DNA from: JAKFWF01 sp031374115
GTDB lineage: Bacteria; Pseudomonadota; Alphaproteobacteria; Rhizobiales; Hyphomicrobiaceae
Assembly: GCA_031374115.1 (NCBI GenBank)
Contig: JANMNO010000140.1
Location: 1-64,000 of the forward strand
Reading direction: 5' to 3'
Length of the DNA: 64,000 nt
The notes under the pieces were generated by a model that was given only the letters and a program-made list of their open reading frames with translations, was not told the DNA's origin and did not search any database. Of the stretch, positions 1 to 8,224 are shown in pieces. How positions within the stretch are numbered: position 1 is the first letter of the stretch; every line of letters starts with the position of its first letter. The translations under genes were made by a program, and so were the position numbers.

Positions 1-313
1 CGTGTCGCGGTGAGCCGCACTTGTGCCGCCTTTGTCAGTGCTCACTATAGCCAAGTAGATCCCGGATAGCCGCGCTTGTGAGCAGCCAAACTCGCCGCGA
101 GATCGAGGCGCGGCTTCCGGGAACGCGAGGGGGTTGGGCCGCCTTCAAAGCTTTCCCCGCCCCGCATTCACCACGTCGGCAACATTTGGGCTCGCAAACT
201 TATCCCCGCTCTCGCAACCTGCCGCATACTCACCCTCGACCTATGCGCATGAGGGGACGCCAACCGGTGGCGACTGCTGGCGGTGCATAAGTTGGCAGGT
301 CAAAGGGTCAAAC

Positions 314-506
314 CCGGGTACGCTCCCGGTGCCGATTTGAGGCTCGCCGCAGCGGCGCCGTGGAACCCGGCGTGTGGACGTAATCCACCGAGTGCTGCGG
401 GTAGGCCAAAAATCCTGTCGCGAGGTGGCCCGTTGCTGCTTCTACTACCCATGCGGCAAGTCCGCCGCGGCTTCCGGCCACCTCGCACCCCTCACTTTGG
501 GGTGCG
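314..506 (+). ncRNA. Candidate structured RNA, family not identified
   Basis: Several nested complementary pairs are visible. CCGGG 314-318 pairs with CCCGG 325-329. GCCGC 346-350 pairs with GCGGC 467-471. TGCTGC-GGGTAG 393-404 pairs with CTACCC 445-450 and GCGGCA 453-458, with a two-base bulge. Smaller local hairpins lie at 374-388 and about 404-430. An 8-bp hairpin at 484-506 closes the segment. The rod-like shape and length of roughly 150-190 nt resemble 6S RNA in outline, but I cannot match a conserved core. RNase P, tmRNA and SRP RNA signatures are absent. The strand is assumed from the direction of the downstream gene. Confidence 0.35.
484..506 (+). terminator. Terminator-like hairpin
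   Basis: CGCACCCC at 484-491 and GGGGTGCG at 499-506 form a perfect 8-bp stem with a 7-nt loop. It is followed on the plus strand by TGAAAAAC, with no T-run, so it is not a classic intrinsic terminator. It could be the 3' hairpin of the candidate RNA just upstream. Confidence 0.35.
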
Positions 507-660
507 TGAAAAACGAAAATCAAAACATCAGAGTTGGCTAAACAGGAGGCATTAGTTGTATCAGCATAAATAACGTCCCCAGGAGAACAGGTCGCCTATC
601 ATCCGCTGATGGCATAAAGTGCATGCAGACCCTTTCACACAACCAAGGAAAGTTCGTGCT

Positions 661-1446
661 TTGCCTACCTTCTCCTCCGGCGGTGTTGAGATTGCTTTTA
701 TCGACGAGCGGCCAGATACGGATGCGGAAATCGCGACGCCGATATTGCTGATCCACGGCTTCGCATCGAACCTGCGGGTGAACTGGGTCGACACCGGTTG
801 GGTCCGCCATCTCAACCGCGAAGGCTACCGCGTCGTCGCGATCGATAATCGCGGACATGGGCAAAGTCAGACGCTCTATTCGCCGGAAGATTATCGCTCG
901 ACCATCATTGCTGAGGATGCGCGCGCGCTGCTCGATCATCTGTCGATCGCGCAGGCCCACGTGATGGGCTATTCGATGGGCGCCAAGATCACGGCGCTGT
1001 TGACGATGCACCATCCCGCGCGCGTGCGTACTGCGATCTTCGCCGGAATGGGCGTAAACATGGTGCGCGGCGTGAGCGATGCCGAGCCGATCGCTGCAGC
1101 GCTGGAAGCACCCAGCATCGACGATGTGACAGATCGTAAGGCGCGTACGTTCAGGCTGTTCGCCGACCAGACGAAAAGCGATCGGCTGGCGCTTGCCGCC
1201 TGCATCCGCGGTATCCGCGAACCGGTTTCAGCCGAAGCACTTGCCGGCATTCGCTGCCCGGTGCTGGTCGCGGTTGGCACGACGGATGACGTCGCCGGTT
1301 CCGGGCCGGAATTGGCGGCACTCGTTCCGGGCGCCGAAACCCTCGACATCACCGGTCGCGACCACATGCGCGCTGTCGGCGATCGCATCTACAAAGATGG
1401 CGTGACGGATTTCCTGAAGCGGCGCGGGTGCGGGGCAACACAATGA
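661..1446 (+). CDS. Alpha/beta fold hydrolase
   Basis: A 261-residue alpha/beta hydrolase, probably a cytosolic esterase or related hydrolase of unknown substrate. The oxyanion region LLIHGF lies near residue 38. The nucleophile elbow GYSMG places the catalytic Ser at 105, the acid is Asp209 or Asp210 (GTTDDVAG), and the histidine is His235 (GRDHM). I chose the TTG at 661: AAGGAAAG at 645-652 sits 8 nt upstream, and family members begin at this point with Met-Pro-(T/S)-F. A GTG at 619 would add 14 residues with no family resemblance. The gene overlaps the start of the next hydrolase by 4 bp, so the two are probably co-translated. Substrate cannot be read from the sequence. Confidence 0.9.
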   Translation: MPTFSSGGVEIAFIDERPDTDAEIATPILLIHGFASNLRVNWVDTGWVRHLNREGYRVVAIDNRGHGQSQTLYSPEDYRSTIIAEDARALLDHLSIAQAHVMGYSMGAKITALLTMHHPARVRTAIFAGMGVNMVRGVSDAEPIAAALEAPSIDDVTDRKARTFRLFADQTKSDRLALAACIRGIREPVSAEALAGIRCPVLVAVGTTDDVAGSGPELAALVPGAETLDITGRDHMRAVGDRIYKDGVTDFLKRRGCGATQ

Positions 1447-2456
1447 CCGACCACAAGATCTTCAAACTCGGCGATCTCAAGCTTCAGCGCGGCATCACGC
1501 TGCCGGGAGCGTTTCTTGCCTACAAGACCTACGGCACGCTGAACGCCGAAAAATCGAACGTCATTCTCTATCCGACGTCGTATGGCGCGCAGCACTCCGA
1601 CACCGAGTGGCTGATCGGGCAGGACCGCGTTCTCGATCCAACCAAGTGGTTCATCGTCATTCCGAACATGCTGGGTAACGGGCTATCGTCGTCGCCGAGC
1701 AACATGGCCGAGCCGTTCGGCCTCGGGCGCAATCCGGTGTTCACGCACTGGGACAACGTGCATGCGCAACGTCGACTGCTCGCAGAAGTTTTCGGCGTGA
1801 ACAAGCTGGCGCTCGCCTACGGCTGGTCGATGGGTGGCCAGCAAGCGCTGCACTGGGGCGCGATCTTTCCTGAACAGGTTGCTCGCATTTGCGCGGTGTG
1901 CACGGCGGCGCGGACGTCGGTGCACAACAAGGTCTTCATCGACGGCGTGCGTTCGACGCTGACCGCCGATCCGGGATGGCAGGAAGGCCGTTTCGTCGAG
2001 CGGCCGATCCGTGGATTGCGCGCCATGGGTCGCGTTTATGCCGGCTGGGCGATGAGCCAGTCTTTCTATCGCGAAAAGCTTTATGAGACGATCGGGTTCA
2101 CTTCGCTCGAGGATTATCTGGTGCGCTCGTGGGAGGGCAACTTCTTGCGCCGGCACGGCGAAGATCTGTTGTCGATGCTGGCCACCTGGACACAGTCGGA
2201 CATCAGCGACAATCCGATCTATCGCGGCGACCTCGACAAGGCGCTGGGAACTATCACGGCGAAGTCGATCATCATGCCGTCGATCACCGATCTTTACTTT
2301 ACGGTCGATGATTCACGCATCGAAACCGCGAAAATGCCGAATGCCGAACTACGGCCCATTCAATCGATCTGGGGGCATCGTGCTGGCAATCCGGCGCAGT
2401 ACGAGCCCGACGAGGCGGTCCTAAGGTCGGCTGTCGCTGAACTGCTGGCAGCTTAA
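1443..2456 (+). CDS. Alpha/beta hydrolase of the homoserine acetyltransferase (MetX)-like family
   Basis: A 337-residue protein with the MetX-type fold. The nucleophile is Ser129 in GWSMGG, the acid Asp283 (SITDLYF) and the base His312 in GHRAGNP. The spacing is right for this superfamily, but the MetX GGSMGG and HDxFL signatures are altered, so it is probably a hydrolase or acyltransferase of the wider family and not the methionine enzyme. The ATG at 1443 is preferred over a GTG at 1428. It overlaps the upstream hydrolase by 4 bp, and the pair may act on related esters. It converges on the TerC gene with only 7 bp between stops and no obvious terminator. Confidence 0.88.
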   Translation: MTDHKIFKLGDLKLQRGITLPGAFLAYKTYGTLNAEKSNVILYPTSYGAQHSDTEWLIGQDRVLDPTKWFIVIPNMLGNGLSSSPSNMAEPFGLGRNPVFTHWDNVHAQRRLLAEVFGVNKLALAYGWSMGGQQALHWGAIFPEQVARICAVCTAARTSVHNKVFIDGVRSTLTADPGWQEGRFVERPIRGLRAMGRVYAGWAMSQSFYREKLYETIGFTSLEDYLVRSWEGNFLRRHGEDLLSMLATWTQSDISDNPIYRGDLDKALGTITAKSIIMPSITDLYFTVDDSRIETAKMPNAELRPIQSIWGHRAGNPAQYEPDEAVLRSAVAELLAA

Positions 2457-2463
2457 TCTTGGA

Positions 2464-3243
2464 TCAACCGGGATTCGCGACCTTGACCGCCGCGTTTCTC
2501 TTAATGAGCCAGCCGGTCGTCACCACCAGTAGCGCACCGATCACCTCGAAGGCGCGCTCCATGAAACCTGGTGTGACCGATATGGTCTCGCGCAGTTGCG
2601 CAAACACCGGCTGTAGGACGGGCTCCTGGGCGATGAGTTCGCCTGCGATCCACCCGAGCAGGGCAGCTCCCGCCCAGACGAGTACGGGAAACCGATGCAG
2701 TAAACCCACGATCAGTGTCGAGCCGAAGATGACGAGCGGGATCGAGATCAATAGTCCAACGATGACCAAAGTCTGATCGCCTCCGGCCGCTGCCGCGATC
2801 GCGAGGACGTTGTCCAGGCTCATGACGACATCGGCGATGGCAACGATACGCACCGCTTCCCACATGCTCGATCCACTCGCGACGGAATCCTCGTCGGCTT
2901 CCTCGGAGAGCAGTAGCTTGACAGAGATCCAGAACAGCAGAAGCCCGCCGGCCACCTTCAGGAAATTGACATCGAGTAGGCTTTGTACGACCACCGTGAA
3001 CAAGATCCGCAGGATGATGGCAGCCGCCGCGCCAAGAGTAATCCCGATCGCGCGTTGTCTGGCAGGGAGCGATCGGCAAGCCAGCGCAATCACAACCGCG
3101 TTGTCGCCCGAAAGAATTATATTGATGCCGATGATCTTCAAAAGCGCGACTACGGACGTGCCGCTGCTACCGAAATGAGAGGCGATCCAGGCCAGCATTT
3201 GCTCTGAGATGCTGCTGCCGTCGGCCAATACTTGCATCAACAT
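2464..3243 (-). CDS. TerC family integral membrane protein (YjbE type)
   Basis: A 259-residue polytopic membrane protein with about seven hydrophobic segments. Both TerC signatures are present: SGDNAVVIAL near residue 45 and MSLDNVLAIA near residue 140. Their acidic residues are thought to bind a metal ion in the membrane. The family includes manganese exporters and proteins that help metallate secreted enzymes, and this one looks like the YjbE/YkoY branch. AAGGGA lies about 9 nt before the ATG. Members of this branch are often controlled by a manganese riboswitch. I looked at the 260 bp upstream and could not recognise one. The metal is inferred from the family only. Confidence 0.9.
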   Translation of the reverse strand: MLMQVLADGSSISEQMLAWIASHFGSSGTSVVALLKIIGINIILSGDNAVVIALACRSLPARQRAIGITLGAAAAIILRILFTVVVQSLLDVNFLKVAGGLLLFWISVKLLLSEEADEDSVASGSSMWEAVRIVAIADVVMSLDNVLAIAAAAGGDQTLVIVGLLISIPLVIFGSTLIVGLLHRFPVLVWAGAALLGWIAGELIAQEPVLQPVFAQLRETISVTPGFMERAFEVIGALLVVTTGWLIKRNAAVKVANPG

Positions 3244-3400
3244 GCCGTCGATATCCCTTGCCGCCGCAGTCGTAAGTGGCTTCCCCGTGAATTCACGTCC
3301 TACGGAAAGCGATTGTCGCGAACAAGTGTCACGCTCGAATAAATGTTGCAGGCGAAAACAATCCCGGCAATTCAGCTCAAGCTAGCCTGTGCAACGAAGT

Positions 3401-3417
3401 TGGTATATGGCATACCA
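3401..3417. promoter_or_regulatory. Palindrome upstream of formate dehydrogenase, candidate GntR-type operator
   Basis: TGGTAT (3401-3406), five bases, then ATACCA (3412-3417). The half-sites look like those of FCD-type GntR regulators, though such operators often have shorter spacing. It lies 89 bp before the beta-subunit start. The regulator is not in the immediate neighbourhood, so the assignment is a guess from half-site shape and position. Confidence 0.4.
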
Positions 3418-3505
3418 GCTGGGCAGACAAGCACTGCTCGATCAGCAAATGGCAGGGGCGCTGCACAACGGCAAGCCCACTTGTTCAGGGGCGAGGCGCT
3501 CGGTT

Positions 3506-5224
3506 ATGAACGATCACGTGCGGACCGAAGTTCGCGATGGGAGGCCCGGTAGAGCAATTCATCCGGGCGAAGGGCGCCGCAAGGGCTTGATGACGCCGAA
3601 AGGCCGCGTTCTCGAGGCGTCCGAGGTCGCTCGGCTGAGCGCCATAATCGGAGATCGCACGCCGCAGCGGCCGCTTCTGATCGAATATCTGCACCTTATT
3701 CAAGATGCCGAGACGTGTCTGCCAGCCGGTTTGTTGCATGCGCTGGCCGAGTGGCTGAGCATCCCGATGGCCGAAGTTTTCGAGGTAGCGACCTTCTATG
3801 CGCACTTCGACGTAGTCCCGGACGGTGCGGCGCGGCCGGCAAAGATCACGATCAGAGTTTGCGATTCGCTTTCGTGCATGATGGCCGGGGCCGATGCGCT
3901 TCTGATCGCTTTACAAAAGGAGAAGATGGATGATGTGCGCGTCGTTCGTGCGCCATGCATCGGTTCATGCCACACGGCGCCCGCAGTCGAAGTCGGACAT
4001 CATCACGTCGATCATGCGACGGTTGCCAAGGTCAAAGCGCTAGCGGTAGCTGGTGATACGCAAGCGTTGGTTCCGGCGTATCAAGATCTGAGCGCCTACC
4101 AGATGGAAGGCGGGTATGCGGTCCTAGTATCGTGTCTTGCGGGCAAGCGGACTGTCGATCAGGTGATCGCGATACTGTCGGACGGCGGTCTGCGCGGCAT
4201 GGGTGGCGCCGGTTTTCCAACTGGACGCAAATGGGGTCTTGTGCGCCAGGCGGGTGGACCTCGCTTGATGGCGGTCAACGGCGATGAGGGTGAGCCCGGC
4301 ACATTCAAGGACCGGCACTATCTGGAGCGTCAACCGCACAAGTTCCTAGAAGGCATGCTGATCGCGGCGTGGGCCGTTGAAGCGACCGAAGTGTTCATCT
4401 ACATGCGCGATGAATACCCGGCAGTGCTGGAAATCCTCGACACCGAGATCGCCAAGCTCAATGCCGCGGGTCTGAGCCGTCACACCAAGATCACCGTTCG
4501 CCGGGGCGCTGGCGCCTATATTTGCGGCGAAGAAAGCGCGATGATCGAGAGCATAGAGGGCAAGCGGGGATTGCCTCGTCATCGCCCGCCGTATGTCGCG
4601 CAGGTGGGGATTTTCAAGCGGCCGACACTGGTCAACAATGTCGAGACGCTGTTTTGGATCCCAGACATTCTGACCAAGGGCGCTGATTGGTTTGCCTCGC
4701 AAGGTGCCAATGGTGCGAAAGGCCTGCGATCCTATTCGGTCTCCGGCCGCGTCAAGAACCCAGGCGTTGTTCTGGCGCCTGCTGGCTCAACCGCCAACGA
4801 GCTGATCGCCAAGTGCGGCGGCTTGTTGCCTGGGCATCATTTCAAAGGCTATCTGCCGGGTGGCGCTTCGGGCGGTATTTTGCCGGCCTACATGGCCGGC
4901 ATCCCCCTCGATTTCGGCACCCTCGAAAAATATGGATGCTTTGTCGGCAGCCACGCAGTTGTCATTTTGTCTCATCAAGACGACATGAAAGCCGTGGCGC
5001 TCAATTTGATGCGTTTCTTCGAGGATGAAAGTTGCGGCCAGTGCACACCTTGCCGCAACGGAACCGAGAAGGCGGTCAAGCTCATGAGCGGCGACACGTG
5101 GGATCAGGCCTTGCTTTCGGATCTGGCACAAGTGATGGCCGACGCCTCGATCTGTGGACTTGGCCAAGCCGCACCGAACCCGCTGAGATGCGTTATGAAA
5201 TACTTCCCGGAGGATTTGAGATGA
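3506..5224 (+). CDS. fdh1B: NAD-dependent formate dehydrogenase beta subunit (fused NuoE-NuoF)
   Basis: Passes electrons from the formate-oxidising alpha subunit to NAD+ in the cytoplasm. The N-terminal third is NuoE-like, with a [2Fe-2S] site from Cys pairs in VCDSLSC and APCIGSCH. The rest is NuoF-like: glycine-rich NADH/FMN segments GLRGMGGAGFPTGRKW and NGDEGEPGTFKD, then a [4Fe-4S] site ESCGQCTPC with a later Cys. Starting at the ATG 3506 the protein is 572 residues, which agrees with my recollection of the Methylorubrum FDH1 beta subunit. Longer frames run into the palindrome at 3401-3417. No separate FdsG, FdsC or FdsD gene is nearby, as expected for the fused FDH1 arrangement. The alpha subunit follows after 191 bp containing a small hairpin at 5353-5372. 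Confidence 0.95.
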   Translation: MNDHVRTEVRDGRPGRAIHPGEGRRKGLMTPKGRVLEASEVARLSAIIGDRTPQRPLLIEYLHLIQDAETCLPAGLLHALAEWLSIPMAEVFEVATFYAHFDVVPDGAARPAKITIRVCDSLSCMMAGADALLIALQKEKMDDVRVVRAPCIGSCHTAPAVEVGHHHVDHATVAKVKALAVAGDTQALVPAYQDLSAYQMEGGYAVLVSCLAGKRTVDQVIAILSDGGLRGMGGAGFPTGRKWGLVRQAGGPRLMAVNGDEGEPGTFKDRHYLERQPHKFLEGMLIAAWAVEATEVFIYMRDEYPAVLEILDTEIAKLNAAGLSRHTKITVRRGAGAYICGEESAMIESIEGKRGLPRHRPPYVAQVGIFKRPTLVNNVETLFWIPDILTKGADWFASQGANGAKGLRSYSVSGRVKNPGVVLAPAGSTANELIAKCGGLLPGHHFKGYLPGGASGGILPAYMAGIPLDFGTLEKYGCFVGSHAVVILSHQDDMKAVALNLMRFFEDESCGQCTPCRNGTEKAVKLMSGDTWDQALLSDLAQVMADASICGLGQAAPNPLRCVMKYFPEDLR

Positions 5225-5415
5225 GACTTCGGGCATTGCAAACATCGTCGCTCGGTAAGCCGGGTAGGACCTTTCGCGCGGCCCGGCCTAGCTGGCACCT
5301 TTCGTGGACGTTGGGTCGCGCAACAAGGGTTGATTCGAACTCCGCTTGGCAACGAGCGAACCGACCCGCTCGGACAATCTAACTCCGCAACAGCTTTCGC
5401 TGATGGACCACGCAT

Positions 5416-8199
5416 ATGACCGAGAAGATTACCTTTGAACTCGACGGTAAAACAGTCGAGGCATCCGGCGACGAAACCATTTGGCAGGTGGCGAAGCGGG
5501 CTGGCACGATCATCCCGCATTTGTGCTGGACCGATGCCCCTGGTTATCGCGCCGACGGTAACTGTCGCGCCTGCGTGGTCGAGATCGAGGGCGAGCGTGT
5601 GCTGGCCGCATCGTGCATTCGCAAGCCAACGGCGGGCATGAAGGTCAAGACGGCAACCGAGCGCGCCACCAAAGGCCGCGCTATGGTATTCGAATTGCTG
5701 GTTGCCGATCAACCCAAGATCGAAGACGCGCACGACGATAAATCGAAGTTCTGGAGCTGGGTCTCGGCGATGGGCGTTTCGACGACCAGCCGTCTGCCTG
5801 CCGCTGAAAAGCCCGTCTCGGATACATCGCACAACGCGATCTCCGTCAATCTCGACGCCTGCATCAACTGTGGTCTATGCGTCCGCGCTTGCCGGGAAGT
5901 TCAGGCCAATGACGTGATCGGCATGGCGTTTCGAGGGGCCGGATCCAAAGTCGTATTCGACTTCGACAAGGGCATGGGTGACAGCACCTGCGTCGCATGC
6001 GGGGAGTGCGTTCAGGTTTGTCCCACCGGCGCACTAATGGAGTCGAGCCTGCTTGATAAGACAACGCAACGCAAGGCAGTCGAGCCCGATCGCAGTGTCG
6101 ATACGTTGTGCCCTTATTGTGGCGTTGGTTGCCAAACCACGGTGCACGTCAAGGACAACAAGATCGTCGCCGTAGATGGTCGAGATGGGCCTGCCAACAA
6201 TAACCGGCTGTGCGTGAAGGGGCGTTTCGGCTTCGACTACATCCATCATCCCGATCGCTTGACGAAGCCGTTGATCCGCCGCGATGGCGTCGCAAAAGAT
6301 CCGAAGATGCAGCTTCGCCGGGAGGATGTGTCAAAGGTGTTTCGTGAAGCGACATGGGAGGAAGCACTAAGCTTCGCTGCGGGTGGTCTCAAGACCATCC
6401 ATGGCCGCGATGGGGGCGACGCGCTCGCAGGCTTCGGCTCGGCTAAGGGTTCGAACGAAGAAGCCTACCTGTTTCAGAAATTGATCCGCTCGGCCTTCCA
6501 CACCAATAACGTCGATCATTGCACCAGATTGTGCCACGCGTCATCTGTTGCGGCACTGATGGAAGGTCTGAACTCCGGTGCCGTCACAGCTCCGTTTACG
6601 GCGGCAAAAGATGCGGAAGTCATCATTGTGATCGGTGCACGTCCGGCCGAGAACCATCCGGTCGCGGCAACCTTTATTAAGAACGCAGCCCGTCGCGGCG
6701 CCAAGCTCATCGTGATCGATCCGCGCGGTCAAAACTCCGGCCTCTCTAAGGTCGCGAGCCATGTGCTGCAATTTAAGCCCGGCACCGACGTCGCGCTGCT
6801 CAACGGCATGCTGCACACGATCGTCGAGGAGAAGCTCTACGACCAGCAGTACGTGCAGGCCCACACTGAAGGGTTTGAGGCGCTCGTCGAAAGCATCAAG
6901 GATTACAGCCCCGAAGCGATGGAGCCGCATTGCGGGATCGCCGCGGGGACCATCCGGGAAGTCGCTCGCCTTTATGCGCGCGCGAACGCCTCGCTCATTT
7001 TCTGGGGGATGGGAATTTCGCAGCACACGCACGGCACCGACAACGCACGTTGTCTCATCGCCTTGGCGCTGACCACCGGGCAAATCGGCCGCCCTGGCAC
7101 CGGGCTGCATCCCCTGCGGGGACAGAATAACGTGCAAGGTGCATCCGACGCGGGTCTGATCCCGATGGTGTTCCCGGATTACCGGTCGGTCGAGACGCCC
7201 GAGATCCGCGAAGGCTTCGAGGCACTTTGGGGCGTGAAGCTAAATCCGGTTCGTGGTCTGACGGTGGTCGAAATCATGAACGCGGTAGAAGCGGGCTCCA
7301 TCAAGGGTCTCTACGTTATGGGTGAGAACCCGGCGATGTCTGACCCCGATCAGAACCATGCCCGCAAAGCGCTCGCGATGCTCGAGCATCTGGTGGTGCA
7401 GGATATCTTCTTGACCGAGACCGCTTGGCACGCCGACGTCGTTCTCCCGGCATCGGCTCACGCCGAAAAATGGGGTACCTTTACTAACACCAACCGGCAG
7501 GTGCAAATCGGCCGTCCCGTCGTTCCACCGCCAGACGATGTGCGCCAGGATTGGGAGATGATCCAGGATCTCGCGCAGCGCCTCGGGCTCGCTTGGAGCT
7601 ATAAGGATGTCGGCGAGGTCTTCACAGAGATGGCAATGGTCATGCCGTCGCTCGCCAACATTAGTTGGGAGCGCGTGAAGCGCGAAGAGGCGGTGACGTA
7701 TCCAGCCGAGTCCACGGACAAGCCCGGCGCCGAGATCATTTTTGCCAACGGTTTCCCGACCGTATCGGGCCGTGCCAAGATCGTGCCGGCAGAATTGCGC
7801 GCACCCGACGAGTTGCCAGACGCGGAATTCCCGATGGTGTTGACCACCGGTCGTCTGTTGGAGCATTGGCACACCGGTTCGATGACGCGGCGCTCGTCAA
7901 CGCTCGACGCGCTCGAGCCCGAGGCGATCGCTGGCCTGAACCCCCATGAGATGCGACGCCTGGGTATTGCCCCTGGCGATGAGATCCGGGTGGCCACTCG
8001 TCGAGGCGAGATCACCTTGAAGGCACGGGCCGATCGCGACGTGGCCGATGGTATGATCTTCATTCCATTCGCGTTCGCGGAAGCAGCGGCAAACTTCCTG
8101 ACCAATCCGCAACTCGATCCGATGGGCAAAATCCCCGAGTTCAAGTTCTGTGCGGCGCGTGTCGACAAGGTCGCGGAAGTGGCCGAAGCAGCGGAGTGA
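5416..8199 (+). CDS. fdh1A: Formate dehydrogenase alpha subunit (Mo/W-bis-MGD)
   Basis: Catalytic subunit that oxidises formate to CO2, 927 residues. Domains in order: an N-terminal [2Fe-2S] ferredoxin domain (Cys37, 50, 53 and 67); a NuoG-like region; two [4Fe-4S] clusters (CINCGLCVRAC and CVACGECVQVC); a further cluster in LCPYCGVGC at the start of the molybdopterin domain; the bis-MGD domain; and the C-terminal dinucleotide-binding domain. Cys373 in RLCHASSV is the expected metal ligand, where the selenocysteine of E. coli FdhH sits, so no UGA recoding is needed. No TAT signal is present, so the enzyme is cytosolic. Metallochaperone genes such as fdhD are not in this window. The ribosome binding site is weak. 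Confidence 0.96.
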   Translation: MTEKITFELDGKTVEASGDETIWQVAKRAGTIIPHLCWTDAPGYRADGNCRACVVEIEGERVLAASCIRKPTAGMKVKTATERATKGRAMVFELLVADQPKIEDAHDDKSKFWSWVSAMGVSTTSRLPAAEKPVSDTSHNAISVNLDACINCGLCVRACREVQANDVIGMAFRGAGSKVVFDFDKGMGDSTCVACGECVQVCPTGALMESSLLDKTTQRKAVEPDRSVDTLCPYCGVGCQTTVHVKDNKIVAVDGRDGPANNNRLCVKGRFGFDYIHHPDRLTKPLIRRDGVAKDPKMQLRREDVSKVFREATWEEALSFAAGGLKTIHGRDGGDALAGFGSAKGSNEEAYLFQKLIRSAFHTNNVDHCTRLCHASSVAALMEGLNSGAVTAPFTAAKDAEVIIVIGARPAENHPVAATFIKNAARRGAKLIVIDPRGQNSGLSKVASHVLQFKPGTDVALLNGMLHTIVEEKLYDQQYVQAHTEGFEALVESIKDYSPEAMEPHCGIAAGTIREVARLYARANASLIFWGMGISQHTHGTDNARCLIALALTTGQIGRPGTGLHPLRGQNNVQGASDAGLIPMVFPDYRSVETPEIREGFEALWGVKLNPVRGLTVVEIMNAVEAGSIKGLYVMGENPAMSDPDQNHARKALAMLEHLVVQDIFLTETAWHADVVLPASAHAEKWGTFTNTNRQVQIGRPVVPPPDDVRQDWEMIQDLAQRLGLAWSYKDVGEVFTEMAMVMPSLANISWERVKREEAVTYPAESTDKPGAEIIFANGFPTVSGRAKIVPAELRAPDELPDAEFPMVLTTGRLLEHWHTGSMTRRSSTLDALEPEAIAGLNPHEMRRLGIAPGDEIRVATRRGEITLKARADRDVADGMIFIPFAFAEAAANFLTNPQLDPMGKIPEFKFCAARVDKVAEVAEAAE

Positions 8200-8224
8200 C
8201 CGATAGGATCGTAAGGGGTCTCGC

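Larger units (their letters stand above)
1..660. other. Leading stretch with no protein gene
   Basis: No open frame here has family-like sequence, a convincing ribosome binding site or the codon pattern of the neighbouring genes. The second half (about 314-506) folds strongly and is listed separately as a candidate RNA. At 544-549 there is a perfect AGGAGG followed by TTG and four more codons before a stop (556-573). This is too short to call a gene but is curious as a leader. The first recognised coding sequence starts at 661. Confidence 0.6.

Noticed and set aside
1..560. RNase P RNA, tmRNA or SRP RNA
   Set aside because: The RNase P core GAGGAAAGTCC, the tmRNA tag start ANDN and the SRP core GGAAGCAGCC are all absent.
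3244..3505. Manganese (yybP-ykoY) riboswitch before the TerC gene
   Set aside because: The family often has one, but the conserved core is not visible in the minus strand here.
5225..5415. tRNA-like T-loop (TTCGAA) between the formate dehydrogenase genes
   Set aside because: The flanking stem does not pair and no cloverleaf can be drawn on either strand.
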